From the NCBI RefSeq assembly GCF_003177035.1, contig NZ_CP029488.1:1488001-1552000 (forward strand): DNA of 64,000 nt. The letters are read 5' to 3'. The stretch's first letter is position 1. Each line of letters begins with the position of its first letter. Below, piece by piece: positions 16,746 to 25,200 of this stretch. Both the position numbers and the translations under genes were made by a program. Under the pieces are notes generated by a model that was not told where the DNA came from, did no database searches, and saw only the letters and a program-made list of their open reading frames with translations. The DNA comes from Salinisphaera sp. LB1 (GTDB lineage: Bacteria > Pseudomonadota > Gammaproteobacteria > Nevskiales > Salinisphaeraceae).

Positions 16746-17255
16746 ATGTCTTCGATACGCCTTGCCACGGCGGCCGACTGGCCGGCGCTCTGGCGCCTCT
16801 TGTCGCCGGTCTTCGCGGCCGGCCGAACCTATGCTTATCCGCCGGATATCGCCGAGGCCGACGCCCGGGCGGCGTGGATGAACAAACCCGCGGCAACATT
16901 CGTCGGCGAGGCGGACAACGGCACAATTGTGGCCACCTACTATCTGGTGGCGAATCAGCCCGGTCAGGGTGCCCATGTCGCCAATTGTGGCTATGTCGTG
17001 GCCGAAGCCGCGCGCGGGGCCGGGTGGGCAAGCGCGATGTGCGAGCATTCGCAACGCGAGGCGGTTGCGCGCGGCTTTCGGGCCATGCAGTACAACTTCG
17101 TGGCCGAGACCAACGCTGGCGCTGTGCGCCTGTGGCAAAAGCACGGCTTTGAGATCGTCGGCCGCCTGCCGGGCGCCTTCTGTCATCCCGAGGCCGGCGA
17201 CGTCGATGCGCTGGTCATGTACAAGCGGCTCGCGCCGCCGCTCAATCGACGATGA
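16746..17255 (+). CDS. GNAT family N-acetyltransferase
   Basis: A 169-residue GCN5-type acetyltransferase. It opens SIRLATAADWPALWRLL, has the acceptor-side strand TIVATYYLVANQ, the strand CGYVVAEAARGAGWASAMC that includes the acetyl-CoA loop (RGAGWA replacing the usual RGxGxG/A), and ends with the typical NAGAVRLWQKHGFEIVGRLPGAF. The substrate is unknown. Its last 14 bases overlap the convergent LysE-type exporter gene. Confidence 0.85.
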   Translation: MSSIRLATAADWPALWRLLSPVFAAGRTYAYPPDIAEADARAAWMNKPAATFVGEADNGTIVATYYLVANQPGQGAHVANCGYVVAEAARGAGWASAMCEHSQREAVARGFRAMQYNFVAETNAGAVRLWQKHGFEIVGRLPGAFCHPEAGDVDALVMYKRLAPPLNRR

Positions 17256-17847
17256 TGAACCCGACGCAGGCGGCGGTCAGTGTGCCCATGACGATGTTGA
17301 ATATGCGCCAGGCGCGGGCTGTTCCGAGTATGCGGCCGATCACGCTGCCGAACGCCGCCCAGAATGACAGGCAGGGCAGGCCCACGACGAGCATGATCGC
17401 GGTCAGCACGAGGGCGTTGAGCAACAGCGGCCCCTGCTCCGGCAGAAACGAGGCGGTCAGCGTCAGCCCCATCACCCAGACCTTGGGGTTGGCGAACTGG
17501 AAAGCCGCAGCCTCGAGGAATGACAGGGGCCGGGCATCACCGGCCACATCCAGGTTCGGCGGCGGTGCGCTGGCAATACGCCAGGCGAGATACAGCAGAT
17601 AAGCCGCGCCCAATGCGCGCAGGGCGTACTGCAGCAGCTCGTAGCGCTGGAACAATGCGCCAAGGCCGAACGCCATCCCCATGTAGAGCATGGCGCTGCC
17701 TCCGAGGATGCCGGCGATATGCGTCAGCGTCCGGCGATAGCCATAGCGCGCTCCCGAAGCCGTCAACATGACGTTGTTCGGCCCGGGCGTGCCTACCGTG
17801 GCCAGTGCGAACAGGGCTACCGGAATCATGGCCGTGGGCGTGATCAT
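17242..17847 (-). CDS. LysE/RhtB family amino-acid exporter
   Basis: A 201-residue inner-membrane exporter with the family opening ALATVGTPGPNNVMLTASG near residue 14 and GYRRTLTHIAGILGGSAMLYMGMAFG following, then FANPKVWVMGLTLTASFLP and six hydrophobic segments overall. LysE/RhtB members export amino acids and analogues. GGAG lies six bases before ATG 17847. Divergent from the MocR regulator gene, an arrangement often seen when such regulators control the exporter; that link is inference. Confidence 0.9.
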   Translation of the reverse strand: MITPTAMIPVALFALATVGTPGPNNVMLTASGARYGYRRTLTHIAGILGGSAMLYMGMAFGLGALFQRYELLQYALRALGAAYLLYLAWRIASAPPPNLDVAGDARPLSFLEAAAFQFANPKVWVMGLTLTASFLPEQGPLLLNALVLTAIMLVVGLPCLSFWAAFGSVIGRILGTARAWRIFNIVMGTLTAACVGFIIVD

Positions 17848-18053
17848 GACAGGCTCCGGTGCGCGACCGAGGGCGGCGCGGCGCCAACGCGGTGGCGGCG
17901 GGCCGGGTTCGGGGCGCGTCGCCGCGCCGACGCCCGATAAGCGAAAGACAGGGGGCTAGGCGGGGTATTCATGATATTGTATGGGTGCATTTTAGTGTTT
18001 TCGGCATGATTTCTGGCGAAATTCGAAGGTTACGCCGCGATTGGAGGGCGTCA

Positions 18054-18074
18054 ATGATTTTATTGTCACCATGA
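18054..18074 (+). other. possible six-codon leader ORF coupled to the MocR gene
   Basis: GGAGGG at 18043-18048 is well spaced for ATG 18054, which encodes only MILLSP before TGA at 18072-18074. That stop overlaps the ATG of the MocR gene (ATGA). The MocR ATG itself has no convincing ribosome binding site, so it may be translated by coupling to this leader. Confidence 0.4.
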
Positions 18075-19465
18075 CAATTTGGGTGCCGACGCTGTCGGGC
18101 GAGGGGCCGCGTTATCGTCAACTGGCCACGGCGATTGGCCGGGCGATCGAATCGCGCGAGCTCGGCCCGGGTACCCGGCTGCCGCCGCAGCGGCGGCTGG
18201 CGCATGCGCTCGGCGTCACCGTGGGCACCATCACGCGCGCCTATGGCGAAGCCGAGCGTCAGGGCTGGGTGGAAGCGCGCGTCGGCAGCGGAACTTATGT
18301 GCGCGGCGGCCGCGAATCGCCGGGTTTTTCGCATGTCAGCGTCACACGCGAGAACGACGGCTGGATTGATTTGTCGCTCGCGATGCCGCCGGGCGATGCC
18401 GAACGCGATGCCGGCCTGAGGCGCGCCCTTGCCGGCATTCAGGCCGACCCGACCGCGCTGGCCCATGCGCTCGATTACCAGCCGGAAGGCGGGCTGGATG
18501 CGCATCGAAACATCTATGCGCGCTGGATGACCGAACTCGGGCTGCCGGTCGACGCCGATGAGTTGATCATCGACCAGGGCGGTATGAACGGTATCTTCAT
18601 CGCCCTGTGCACGCTGGCGGGGCCGGGCCGGCGCGTGGCGGCCGAGCGTTTGACCTATCCGGGGCTGATCAGTGTGGCCGGGCAGCTGGGCCAGCGCCTG
18701 GTCGCGCTCGATCACGACGCAGACGGTCTGGCTGTGGATACGCTCGCCGCCCGGCACGATCAGCAGCCGTTCGATGTGCTCTACGTCATGCCGGAGCACC
18801 AGAATCCGACCACGGCCCGGCTCGACGAAGCGCGCCGTGCGGCACTGGCCGCGTTCGCGCGCGAACGCGAGGTCTGGATCGTGGAGGACGGCGTCCAGCA
18901 TCTGCCGGCGGCCGAACGTGGCACGCCGCTGTACCGGCTGGCGCCCGAGCGTACGGTGTATCTGTTCTCGGTCTCCAAGATTCTGTCGGGCGGCCTGCGT
19001 TCGGGCGCCATGCGGGTGCCCGCGGCGATTCGCGAGCGCGTTTCGGCCGCCGTGCGCAATATCAGCTGGATGCCGCCGCCGTTGATCGCGTCGGTGGTCG
19101 GCCACTGGATCGCCTCCGGCGATGCCGATCGCGTGCGGACCCGACAGTTCGATGAACTGGCCGCGCGCGCGGCGATGACGCGCGCCGCACTATCCGGCTT
19201 CGATCTGCGCCTGCGCGCTGGCGGTTTCTACGCCTGGCTGGAATTGCCGCCCGGGCAGCGCGCCGCGCGCGTGGTCGAGCGGCTGGCCGCCGAGCGCATC
19301 AAGGTCAATGCGGCGGAAGCATTCTGTGTCGGCAGCGAGGCCGCGCCGCAGGCGATCCGCATCTGTTTCAGCGCCGCACGCGATCGCGCCGCGCTGGCCG
19401 ATGCCCTGGCGCGCATACGCGGGGTTGTCGCATCGCCCGAGCTTCAGGCCTGGCAGACGATCTAG
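18071..19465 (+). CDS. MocR/GntR-type regulator with aminotransferase domain
   Basis: A 464-residue PLP-dependent regulator. The N-terminal winged helix reads RYRQLATAIGRAIESRELGPG, RLPPQRRLAHALGVTVGTI and VGSGTYV. A fold-type I aminotransferase domain follows with YQPEGGLDAHRNIYARWM, DQGGMNGIFIALCTLAGPG, MPEHQNPTTARLD and the PLP lysine in FSVSKILSGGLRSG. MocR proteins sense PLP or amino compounds. Start ATG 18071; a TTG at 18041 is in frame but less likely. Probably controls the divergent LysE-type exporter. The stop codon TAG is also the left edge of a TAGGGCCT inverted repeat. Confidence 0.92.
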   Translation: MTIWVPTLSGEGPRYRQLATAIGRAIESRELGPGTRLPPQRRLAHALGVTVGTITRAYGEAERQGWVEARVGSGTYVRGGRESPGFSHVSVTRENDGWIDLSLAMPPGDAERDAGLRRALAGIQADPTALAHALDYQPEGGLDAHRNIYARWMTELGLPVDADELIIDQGGMNGIFIALCTLAGPGRRVAAERLTYPGLISVAGQLGQRLVALDHDADGLAVDTLAARHDQQPFDVLYVMPEHQNPTTARLDEARRAALAAFAREREVWIVEDGVQHLPAAERGTPLYRLAPERTVYLFSVSKILSGGLRSGAMRVPAAIRERVSAAVRNISWMPPPLIASVVGHWIASGDADRVRTRQFDELAARAAMTRAALSGFDLRLRAGGFYAWLELPPGQRAARVVERLAAERIKVNAAEAFCVGSEAAPQAIRICFSAARDRAALADALARIRGVVASPELQAWQTI

Positions 19466-19485
19466 GGCCTAGGCCCGAGGCCCTA
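19463..19485. terminator. inverted repeat TAGGGCCT...AGGCCCTA joining two convergent stop codons
   Basis: A 23-bp inverted repeat whose left TAG is the MocR stop codon and whose right end (CTA, read TAG on the minus strand) is the stop codon of the cupin gene. It shares TAGGGCCT with the outer end of repeat R1, so it may be a minimal R1 remnant. It probably acts as a shared terminator hairpin without a T-tract. Confidence 0.5.
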
Positions 19486-19998
19486 GCCGGCCCAGAGCCG
19501 GGTCAGTGCGCCGCCGGTGAGGGGATCGGTCGCCGGCGTCGGCACTTCGGCGATACGCGCGACCGCGCGCTCGTGGTCGGTTTCGCCCGGCCGACACAGG
19601 TCCCAGTCGCCGTGGCCGGCGGGATAGGCCGCGGTCAACGCGAAATCGTTGCTGGCCGCGACCCGGCAATGGCCGGTGCCGGCCGGCAGGATCAGCACGT
19701 CCCCGGCCGCGAGGCGGACCGGCCGCCCGTCTTCACCGCCGAGCACGAGTTCCGCCTCGCCGGCGTAGACGGCGAGGGCCTCGTGCGCGTTGGAATGAAA
19801 ATGATGATAGGCGAATACGCCGCCGCGCCATTGCGGCGGCCAGCCATGGGCCTCGAAGGCAGCTTCGAACGCGGCCACGAGCGCCTCATCGTCGTCGCCG
19901 GCCATCGAGCCGCGATGGATCAGTACCGGGTGGCGACTGTTCGGCGTGCGGCCGTCGTCGTCGAAGGCCAGTGTTTCGGGCTTCAGACGCAGGGTCAT
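19483..19998 (-). CDS. cupin domain protein (YjlB/COG4297-like)
   Basis: A 171-residue single-cupin protein. The pattern RTPNSRHPVLIHRG, then GGVFAYHHFHSNAHEALAVY (metal-binding His and Glu), AELVLGGEDGRPVRLAAGDV with LILPAGTGHCRV, AAYPAGHGDWDL and EVPTPATDPLTGG follows the YjlB-type family along its full length. The biochemical role of that family is not established. Start ATG 19998. It converges on the MocR gene, two bases apart in terms of stop positions within the shared inverted repeat. Confidence 0.85.
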   Translation of the reverse strand: MTLRLKPETLAFDDDGRTPNSRHPVLIHRGSMAGDDDEALVAAFEAAFEAHGWPPQWRGGVFAYHHFHSNAHEALAVYAGEAELVLGGEDGRPVRLAAGDVLILPAGTGHCRVAASNDFALTAAYPAGHGDWDLCRPGETDHERAVARIAEVPTPATDPLTGGALTRLWAG

Positions 19999-20067
19999 GG
20001 CAGATCCGGATGATGATGGCTGATGACCACAGCCTAGAGGCTGATTCGCCGGGATGCGATCCGGGAT

Positions 20068-21321
20068 CTATACCGGGGTCGACGCCGCCGGCGGCGCGGT
20101 GGTCACTGTTGTTGTCGGCTCGGTTCTGCGGTCGGCGCGCCAGGCCGAGCGGCACACGATACGCCGCGTATCCGCGCGATGGGCGAAGCGCGCGGCGATG
20201 TCGGTGACTTCGGTGAACAGGCCGGTATCGAGCGTGGTCGGGCGCAGGCCGAGCTGGATCAGCGTGTCGTTGGCGACGTGCAGATCGTTTTCCGCCGCCT
20301 CGACGCGTGGATTGGGCAGGTAGTCGATGGGGGCACCGGTGAGTGCGGCGACGCGATCGGCGAGATCGCGCACCCGATGGGTTTCGGTCATCTGGTTGAG
20401 GATGCGCACGCGTTCGCCGATGGCCGGCGGATTGCCAATCGCCAGTTCGATGCAGCGGACCGTATCCTGGATATGGATGAAGGCGCGGGTCTGGCCGCCG
20501 GTCCCGTGTACGGTCAGCGGGTACCCGATCGCGGCCTGCATCAGAAAACGATTGAGCACAGTGCCGTAGTCGCCGTCGTAGTCGAAGCGGTTGATCAGGC
20601 GTTCGTCGCGCGCGGTCTGCTCGGTCTGGGTGCCCCAGACGATGCCCTGATGCAGATCGGTGACGCGAATGCCGTCGTTGCGGTTGTAGAAGGCGAAGGT
20701 GAGCTGATCCTGGGTCTTGGTCAGATGGTAGACGCTGCCGGGGTGGGCCGGGTACAGGATCTCGTCGGTGGCCATGGCCCCGGCTTCGGTTTCGACGTGC
20801 ACCTTGAGATACCCTTCGGGGATCTTCATGCCGGCGCTGCCATAGCCGTACACGCCCATGGTGCCCAGATGCACCACATGGGCATCGATGCCGGATTCGA
20901 CCAGGGCGGCCAGCAAGCTGTGCGTCGCGCCGACGTTGTTGTCCACCGTATAGCGTTTGTGGGCCGCCGATTTCATGGAGTAGGGTGCGGCCCGCTGCTC
21001 GGCGAAGTGCACGATCGCGTCGGGTTCGAAGTCCAGCAGCAGATTGACCATGCGTTGATAATTGCGGGCGACATCGAAGCGATGAAATCCGATCTCGCGC
21101 CCGCTGACCTCGGCCCAGGCGGCCAGGCGCTCACTCATCGGGCGGATGGGCGTGAGCGATTCCACCTCGAGTTCCACGTCGATCATGCGGCGCGAGAGGT
21201 TGTCCACGATGGTCACGTCGTAGCCGGCGTCCGACAGATGCAGCGCAGTCGGCCAGCCGCAAAAGCCATCGCCACCGAGAATCAGGATGCGACGGGCGCT
21301 GTTTCGTGATGCGATCGACAT
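20068..21321 (-). CDS. sqdB: UDP-sulfoquinovose synthase-like NAD-dependent epimerase (SqdB/SQD1)
   Basis: A 417-residue extended SDR very like plant SQD1, which makes UDP-sulfoquinovose from UDP-glucose and sulfite for the sulfolipid SQDG. Seen: ILILGGDGFCGWPTALHL, VDNLSRRMIDVELEVESLTP, IVHFAEQRAAPYSMKS, LGTMGVYGYG and YHLTKTQDQ (catalytic Thr/Tyr/Lys), DLHQGIVWGTQT, the long match TVLNRFLMQAAIGYPLTVHG with GGQTRAFIHI, and LPNPRVEAAENDLHV. About 35 low-complexity residues (Thr, Pro, Ala) extend past the usual end. AAGGAGG sits seven bases before ATG 21321. Divergent from gtrA-plcP-agt, with a Pho-box-like site between. SQDG replaces phospholipid when phosphate is scarce. Confidence 0.87.
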   Translation of the reverse strand: MSIASRNSARRILILGGDGFCGWPTALHLSDAGYDVTIVDNLSRRMIDVELEVESLTPIRPMSERLAAWAEVSGREIGFHRFDVARNYQRMVNLLLDFEPDAIVHFAEQRAAPYSMKSAAHKRYTVDNNVGATHSLLAALVESGIDAHVVHLGTMGVYGYGSAGMKIPEGYLKVHVETEAGAMATDEILYPAHPGSVYHLTKTQDQLTFAFYNRNDGIRVTDLHQGIVWGTQTEQTARDERLINRFDYDGDYGTVLNRFLMQAAIGYPLTVHGTGGQTRAFIHIQDTVRCIELAIGNPPAIGERVRILNQMTETHRVRDLADRVAALTGAPIDYLPNPRVEAAENDLHVANDTLIQLGLRPTTLDTGLFTEVTDIAARFAHRADTRRIVCRSAWRADRRTEPTTTVTTAPPAASTPV

Positions 21322-21367
21322 GGTCGGTCCTCCTTGGAGCGGATGTCACCGAGGCTCGCGCGTTCAC

Positions 21368-21385
21368 ATGACCGGAGCATGACAG
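21368..21385 (-). promoter_or_regulatory. candidate PhoB (Pho) box
   Basis: On the minus strand the sequence is CTGTCATGCTCCGGTCAT: two 7-bp direct repeats, CTGTCAT and CGGTCAT, separated by four bases, the arrangement of the enterobacterial Pho box. The first repeat matches the consensus fully, the second in six of seven positions. The four-base linker does not match the usual AT-rich one. It lies 47 bp upstream of sqdB and 37 bp upstream of gtrA. A weaker pair, CAGTCAT and TTGTCGT, overlaps on the plus strand. Confidence 0.5.
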
Positions 21386-21422
21386 TCATCGCGTTGTCGT
21401 GTGGATCTGCTATGTCTGGGGG

Positions 21423-21908
21423 ATGCTTGACCGGGAACTGTCATCGATTCGAGAGGCACGGCCGCTGCGTGGCGGGCTGCCCGTGATCATCGAAACGCGC
21501 GCGCTGCGGCGCTGGCTTTCCTTCGCCCTGGCCGGTCTGACCGCATTCGGCGTGGACATGAGCGTTCTGGGCATGCTGGTGCACGGGCTGGAGATGGCGC
21601 CACTACGGGCGCGGCTGATATCGATTCCGCTGGCGGCCAGTACCGCCTGGTTGATCAATCGTCGCTTCACCTTCGTCAGCGGCGACGATCGGGCGCGCTG
21701 GCATCAGTGGCTGCGCTATCTGGCTGTCAACACGGTCAATGTGATCGTCAATTACGGCTGTTATCTCGGCCTGGTTTCGGCCACCGCCATCGGCGCGGCC
21801 CATCCGTTGCTCAGCGTGGTGCCGGGCGCGCTGGTCGGCCTGTGGGGCAATTATCTGCTGGCCGGTCGTTGGGTGTTTCGCGACCCGAACCTGTCATCCG
21901 GCCGTTAA
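21423..21908 (+). CDS. GtrA-like membrane protein
   Basis: A 161-residue protein with four membrane segments and the GtrA pattern: LRRWLSFALAGLTAFGVDMSV, STAWLINRRFTFV, WLRYLAVNTVNVIVNYGCYL and VVPGALVGLWGNYLLAGRWVF. GtrA-family proteins are thought to help move lipid-linked sugars across the inner membrane. ATG 21423 is preferred over GTG 21399. First gene of a probable operon with plcP and agt, so it may handle glycolipid precursors or products; this is inference. Confidence 0.85.
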   Translation: MLDRELSSIREARPLRGGLPVIIETRALRRWLSFALAGLTAFGVDMSVLGMLVHGLEMAPLRARLISIPLAASTAWLINRRFTFVSGDDRARWHQWLRYLAVNTVNVIVNYGCYLGLVSATAIGAAHPLLSVVPGALVGLWGNYLLAGRWVFRDPNLSSGR

Positions 21909-21977
21909 ATAAACGACATATGGCGGTCATACGCGGTGTCGACAATATGCGCACAGGTTCTGCGTGGAGGCACAGCC

Positions 21978-22874
21978 ATGTCGTTTGACGACGTCCTCGA
22001 CCCCCGCCCGGTACGTCACGACGACCGATCCACTCGCATCTATGCCCCCAGCGGTGGGCCGTCGCCCGCGACGCCCCGGGGCTTTCACTGTTACCGCAGC
22101 GTCTGGATCTCGGATTTCCATCTCGGCACGCGCGGTTGCCGCGCCGAGCGGCTGCTCGATTTCCTCGCCACCGTGCGCTGCGACACCCTGTATCTGGTGG
22201 GCGACATCATCGATGCCTGGGCGCTCAAGAAAGCCTGGTACTGGCCGGCCAGCCACAGTGCCGTGATCCAGGCGGTGCTCTCCCTGCACCGCGATCACGG
22301 CACCCGCATCGTCTATGTGCCCGGCAATCACGACGAAATGCTGCGCGATTACCTGCCGCTGGATCTGGCCGGCATCGAGATCTGCAACGAGTGTGTGCAC
22401 AAGACGGCCGACGGGCGCCAGTATCTGGTGATTCACGGCGATGCCTTCGATGCGGTCTGCACCGAGGCGCGCTGGCTCGCGGTGCTGGGCGATTATGCCT
22501 ACCGCGGGGTGATCGTCGGCAACAGCTGGTTCAACGCCATGCGCCGCCGGCTCGGCTATCCCTACTGGTCGCTGTCGGCATTCTTGAAATACCAGGTCAA
22601 GAACGCGGTGGCCTTCATCGGCCGCTTCGAGGAGGCGCTGGCCGACGAAGCCCGGCGACGCGACCTGGACGGCATCATCTGTGGCCATATCCACACCCCG
22701 TCGCGGCGCACGGTCAACGGCGTCGATTACTGCAACGATGGCGACTGGGTGGAATCCTGTACTGCACTGACCGAGGACTTCGCCGGACGTATGGAACTAC
22801 TCTACTGGGGACGCGGGACCGACGATGAAATGCCCGCCGAGCGCGAGAGCCGTCGCCGGGCGGCCTCCGCATGA
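21978..22874 (+). CDS. plcP: PlcP-like metallophosphoesterase (phospholipase C of lipid remodelling)
   Basis: A 298-residue calcineurin-type phosphoesterase of the UDP-2,3-diacylglucosamine diphosphatase-like group. Metal motifs are visible in order: ISDFHLGTRGC, YLVGDIIDAWALKK, YVPGNHDEMLRDY, YLVIHGDAFDAV and IICGHIHTPSRR, ending DYCNDGDWVESCTAL. The sequence resembles Sinorhizobium PlcP, which cleaves membrane phospholipids to diacylglycerol in phosphate starvation, more than LpxH. GGAGG is seven bases before ATG 21978. Its TGA overlaps the ATG of agt, an arrangement typical of the plcP-agt pair in marine heterotrophs. A lipid A role remains the alternative. Confidence 0.8.
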   Translation: MSFDDVLDPRPVRHDDRSTRIYAPSGGPSPATPRGFHCYRSVWISDFHLGTRGCRAERLLDFLATVRCDTLYLVGDIIDAWALKKAWYWPASHSAVIQAVLSLHRDHGTRIVYVPGNHDEMLRDYLPLDLAGIEICNECVHKTADGRQYLVIHGDAFDAVCTEARWLAVLGDYAYRGVIVGNSWFNAMRRRLGYPYWSLSAFLKYQVKNAVAFIGRFEEALADEARRRDLDGIICGHIHTPSRRTVNGVDYCNDGDWVESCTALTEDFAGRMELLYWGRGTDDEMPAERESRRRAASA

Positions 22875-23950
22875 AGATTGCACTCGTTAGCGATGCCTGG
22901 CATCCGCAGATCAACGGCGTGGTTCGCACCTTGTCCACGGTGCTCGACGAACTGACGCGGCTCGGCCACGAAGTCACGCTGATCACGCCGGATCGCTTTA
23001 GGAGTCTGCCGTGTCCCGGCGAACCGGAAATCCGGTTGGCATTGGCGACGGCCACCCAGGTCGGGCGCCGGTTGGCCGAGGCGCGACCGGAGTCGATTCA
23101 TATCGCCACCGAGGGCCCGCTCGGCCAGGCTGCTCGTCGCTACTGTCTACGTCAGGGGTTGGTCTTCACCTCCTCGTATCACACGCATTTCCCGCAGTAT
23201 CTGGAAATGCGCATGGGCGTGCCGCGCCGGCTGACCTTTGCCTTCATGCGCCGTTTCCATGCGGCGGCGAAACAGGTTCTGGTGACCACCGATACGCTCG
23301 CCGATGAACTGGCCACCCATGGCATCACCCATACCGTGCTATGGCCGCGCGGAGTCGATGCCCGCGCCTTCGCGCCGCGCGACGACGCCATGGCCGTCGA
23401 TGGGCCGAAACCGGTCATGGTCTACGTCGGGCGCGTGGCGGTGGAAAAGAACATCGGCGACTTCCTCGATCTGGACGTGCCGGGCACCAAGGTCGTGGTC
23501 GGCGATGGGCCGCAACTCGCCGAGCTCAAGCGACGTTATCCGGATGTGGTTTTCGCCGGTTGGCAGACCGGCGAGGATCTGGCGCGCTGGTACGCCGCCG
23601 GCGATGTGTTCGTGTTCGCCAGCCGCACCGACACCTATGGTCTGGTGCTGCTCGAGGCGCTGGCCAGCGGCCTGCCGGTGGCGGCCTATCCGGTACCCGG
23701 CCCGGCCGACGTGCTCGGCCACGCGCCGCACGTCGCCTGTCTCGACGATGATCTGGCCACGGCCGTGCGCGGCGCGCTGACCCTGTCGCCCGAAGACGCC
23801 CGTGCGTTCGCGCTGGACTACTCGTGGGCCGCCTGTGCTCAGCGTTTCGTGGATCATGTCGAGCGCCTCGACCCGGCGGCTTGGGATACCCCGTCGTCGT
23901 CGCTGGCGGCGCGGCTGAGCGCGCCGGTCGCGCGGTTCATCGGGCGATGA
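22871..23950 (+). CDS. agt: GT4 glycosyltransferase (Agt-like, diacylglycerol glycosyltransferase)
   Basis: A 359-residue GT-B enzyme. It begins KIALVSDAWHPQINGVVRTL, the opening seen in Agt-type lipid glycosyltransferases; FTSSYHTHFPQYLEMRMG and VYVGRVAVEKNIGDFLDL follow, and the donor-site region contains VFVFASRTDTYGLVLLEALA with the family's acidic residue. Agt adds sugars (glucose, glucuronate) to diacylglycerol produced by PlcP. Because sqdB lies across the divergent promoter, transfer of sulfoquinovose (SqdX function) is the main alternative. Translationally coupled to plcP by a 4-bp overlap. Confidence 0.82.
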   Translation: MKIALVSDAWHPQINGVVRTLSTVLDELTRLGHEVTLITPDRFRSLPCPGEPEIRLALATATQVGRRLAEARPESIHIATEGPLGQAARRYCLRQGLVFTSSYHTHFPQYLEMRMGVPRRLTFAFMRRFHAAAKQVLVTTDTLADELATHGITHTVLWPRGVDARAFAPRDDAMAVDGPKPVMVYVGRVAVEKNIGDFLDLDVPGTKVVVGDGPQLAELKRRYPDVVFAGWQTGEDLARWYAAGDVFVFASRTDTYGLVLLEALASGLPVAAYPVPGPADVLGHAPHVACLDDDLATAVRGALTLSPEDARAFALDYSWAACAQRFVDHVERLDPAAWDTPSSSLAARLSAPVARFIGR

Positions 23951-23956
23951 AACGGC

Positions 23957-25009
23957 TCACAGGCTGACCACGCGGCGTTCGGCCGCGGCGGTACGCGCGG
24001 CTTCGATCACGCGGAGCCCGGCTACGGCGTCGCCGGGATCCACCGGCATCGCGCTTTGTTCGCGAAGCGCGGCGGCGAACCGGCGATAGAAGGCGGGGTA
24101 ATCGCCCGCGTGGCTGGGGATCGTCGCGAACTGTTCGCCGGCACCGAGCCGCCCCCAGGCGTTTTCCGGCTCCGTGCCCCAATCGTCGTGGCCGGGTACC
24201 GCGCCGTCACGCAGCCGCTCCTCCTGCGGATCGAGCCCGTATTTCACGAAGCCCGCTCTGTCGCCGAGCACGCGTAAACGCGGGCCGAGGTCGGGCGCCA
24301 CGCTGCTCATCCACAGATGCGAGCGCACGCCTGAACTGTGCCTCAGGGCGACGAAGGAATCATCGTCCACGGCCGAATCGGCATAACCGGCATCGAGCTC
24401 GGCATAAACCTCGCGAGCCGGGCCGAACAGGGTCAGGGCCTGGTCGATCAGATGGCTGCCCAGGTCGAACAGGATGCCACCGGCTGCATCGGGCGCGGCA
24501 TCGCGTTTCCAGCCGGGCTTGGGTTCCGGCCGCCAGCGCTCGAAACGGGATTCGAAGCGCCGTACCGTGCCCAGCCGACCGGCCTCGATCAGCGCCCGCA
24601 GGGTCAGAAAATCGGCGTCCCAGCGCCGGTTCTGGAACACGGTCAACGCCACGCCGCGGTTGCGGGCCGCCGCGATCAGGGTCTCCGCCTGATCGGCCGA
24701 AGCCGCCAGCGGTTTGTCCACGACCACGGCCAGGCCGGTCGCGATCGCGGTTTGCGCATGCGCCGCATGCCAGCCGTTCGGACTGGCCACGACGACGGCA
24801 TCGAATGCGCTGGCCCGGGCCCAGAGCGTTTCGGTATCGGCGATCACTCGCGCGCCGGGATATCGGTCGCCAATCTCGGCGGCGCGCTCGGCGTTTCCGG
24901 TGACGATGGCGGCCAGTTCGAGATCCGGGGTGCTGTGGATCAGGGGCGCATGAAAGATGCGGCCGGCGGTGCCGTAGCCGATGACGGCGATGCGGAGGCG
25001 GTCAGGCAT
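23957..25009 (-). CDS. Gfo/Idh/MocA family oxidoreductase
   Basis: A 350-residue NAD(P)-dependent sugar or inositol oxidoreductase. Rossmann loop IAVIGYGTAGRIFHAPLIH at the start, VVDKPLAASADQAETLI with the family's Lys-Pro, FQNRRWDADFLTLR, PDAAGGILFDLGSHLIDQAL with the catalytic-region Asp/His, and FVKYGLDPQEERL. The pattern is that of the scyllo-inositol dehydrogenase IolW/YvaA subgroup, but the substrate is not proven. Start ATG 25009; the frame is open further upstream only because it runs into repeat R1 copy D. Confidence 0.88.
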   Translation of the reverse strand: MPDRLRIAVIGYGTAGRIFHAPLIHSTPDLELAAIVTGNAERAAEIGDRYPGARVIADTETLWARASAFDAVVVASPNGWHAAHAQTAIATGLAVVVDKPLAASADQAETLIAAARNRGVALTVFQNRRWDADFLTLRALIEAGRLGTVRRFESRFERWRPEPKPGWKRDAAPDAAGGILFDLGSHLIDQALTLFGPAREVYAELDAGYADSAVDDDSFVALRHSSGVRSHLWMSSVAPDLGPRLRVLGDRAGFVKYGLDPQEERLRDGAVPGHDDWGTEPENAWGRLGAGEQFATIPSHAGDYPAFYRRFAAALREQSAMPVDPGDAVAGLRVIEAARTAAAERRVVSL

Positions 25010-25114
25010 GATCGGTATCGGTGTTCGGACGATGCTTGGCCTGCGATGCTGACGCAAAGCCGCGTTTACCACCAGCCGGCGGCCTATCGGCGGCGCATGA
25101 AAAAAGCCGGTCGT

Positions 25115-25200
25115 CCGGGGCCTGTTGCCGTTTCGCGCGAGTCCGCGCCAAGCGCTGTTTTGCGGCAAAACAGCGCTTGGCGCAATGGTAGCAGGCCCTA
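25115..25200 (+). repeat. structured repeat R1, copy D (short form)
   Basis: An 86-bp version: GGGGCCTGTTGCCGTTTCGC, then GAGTCC, then a perfect hairpin with arms GCGCCAAGCGCTGTTTTGC and its complement, then CAATGGTAGCAGGCCCTA. It lacks the middle hairpins of copies B and C. The last three bases (CTA) are the porin stop codon TAG on the minus strand. The hairpin probably also ends porin transcripts. Confidence 0.85.
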
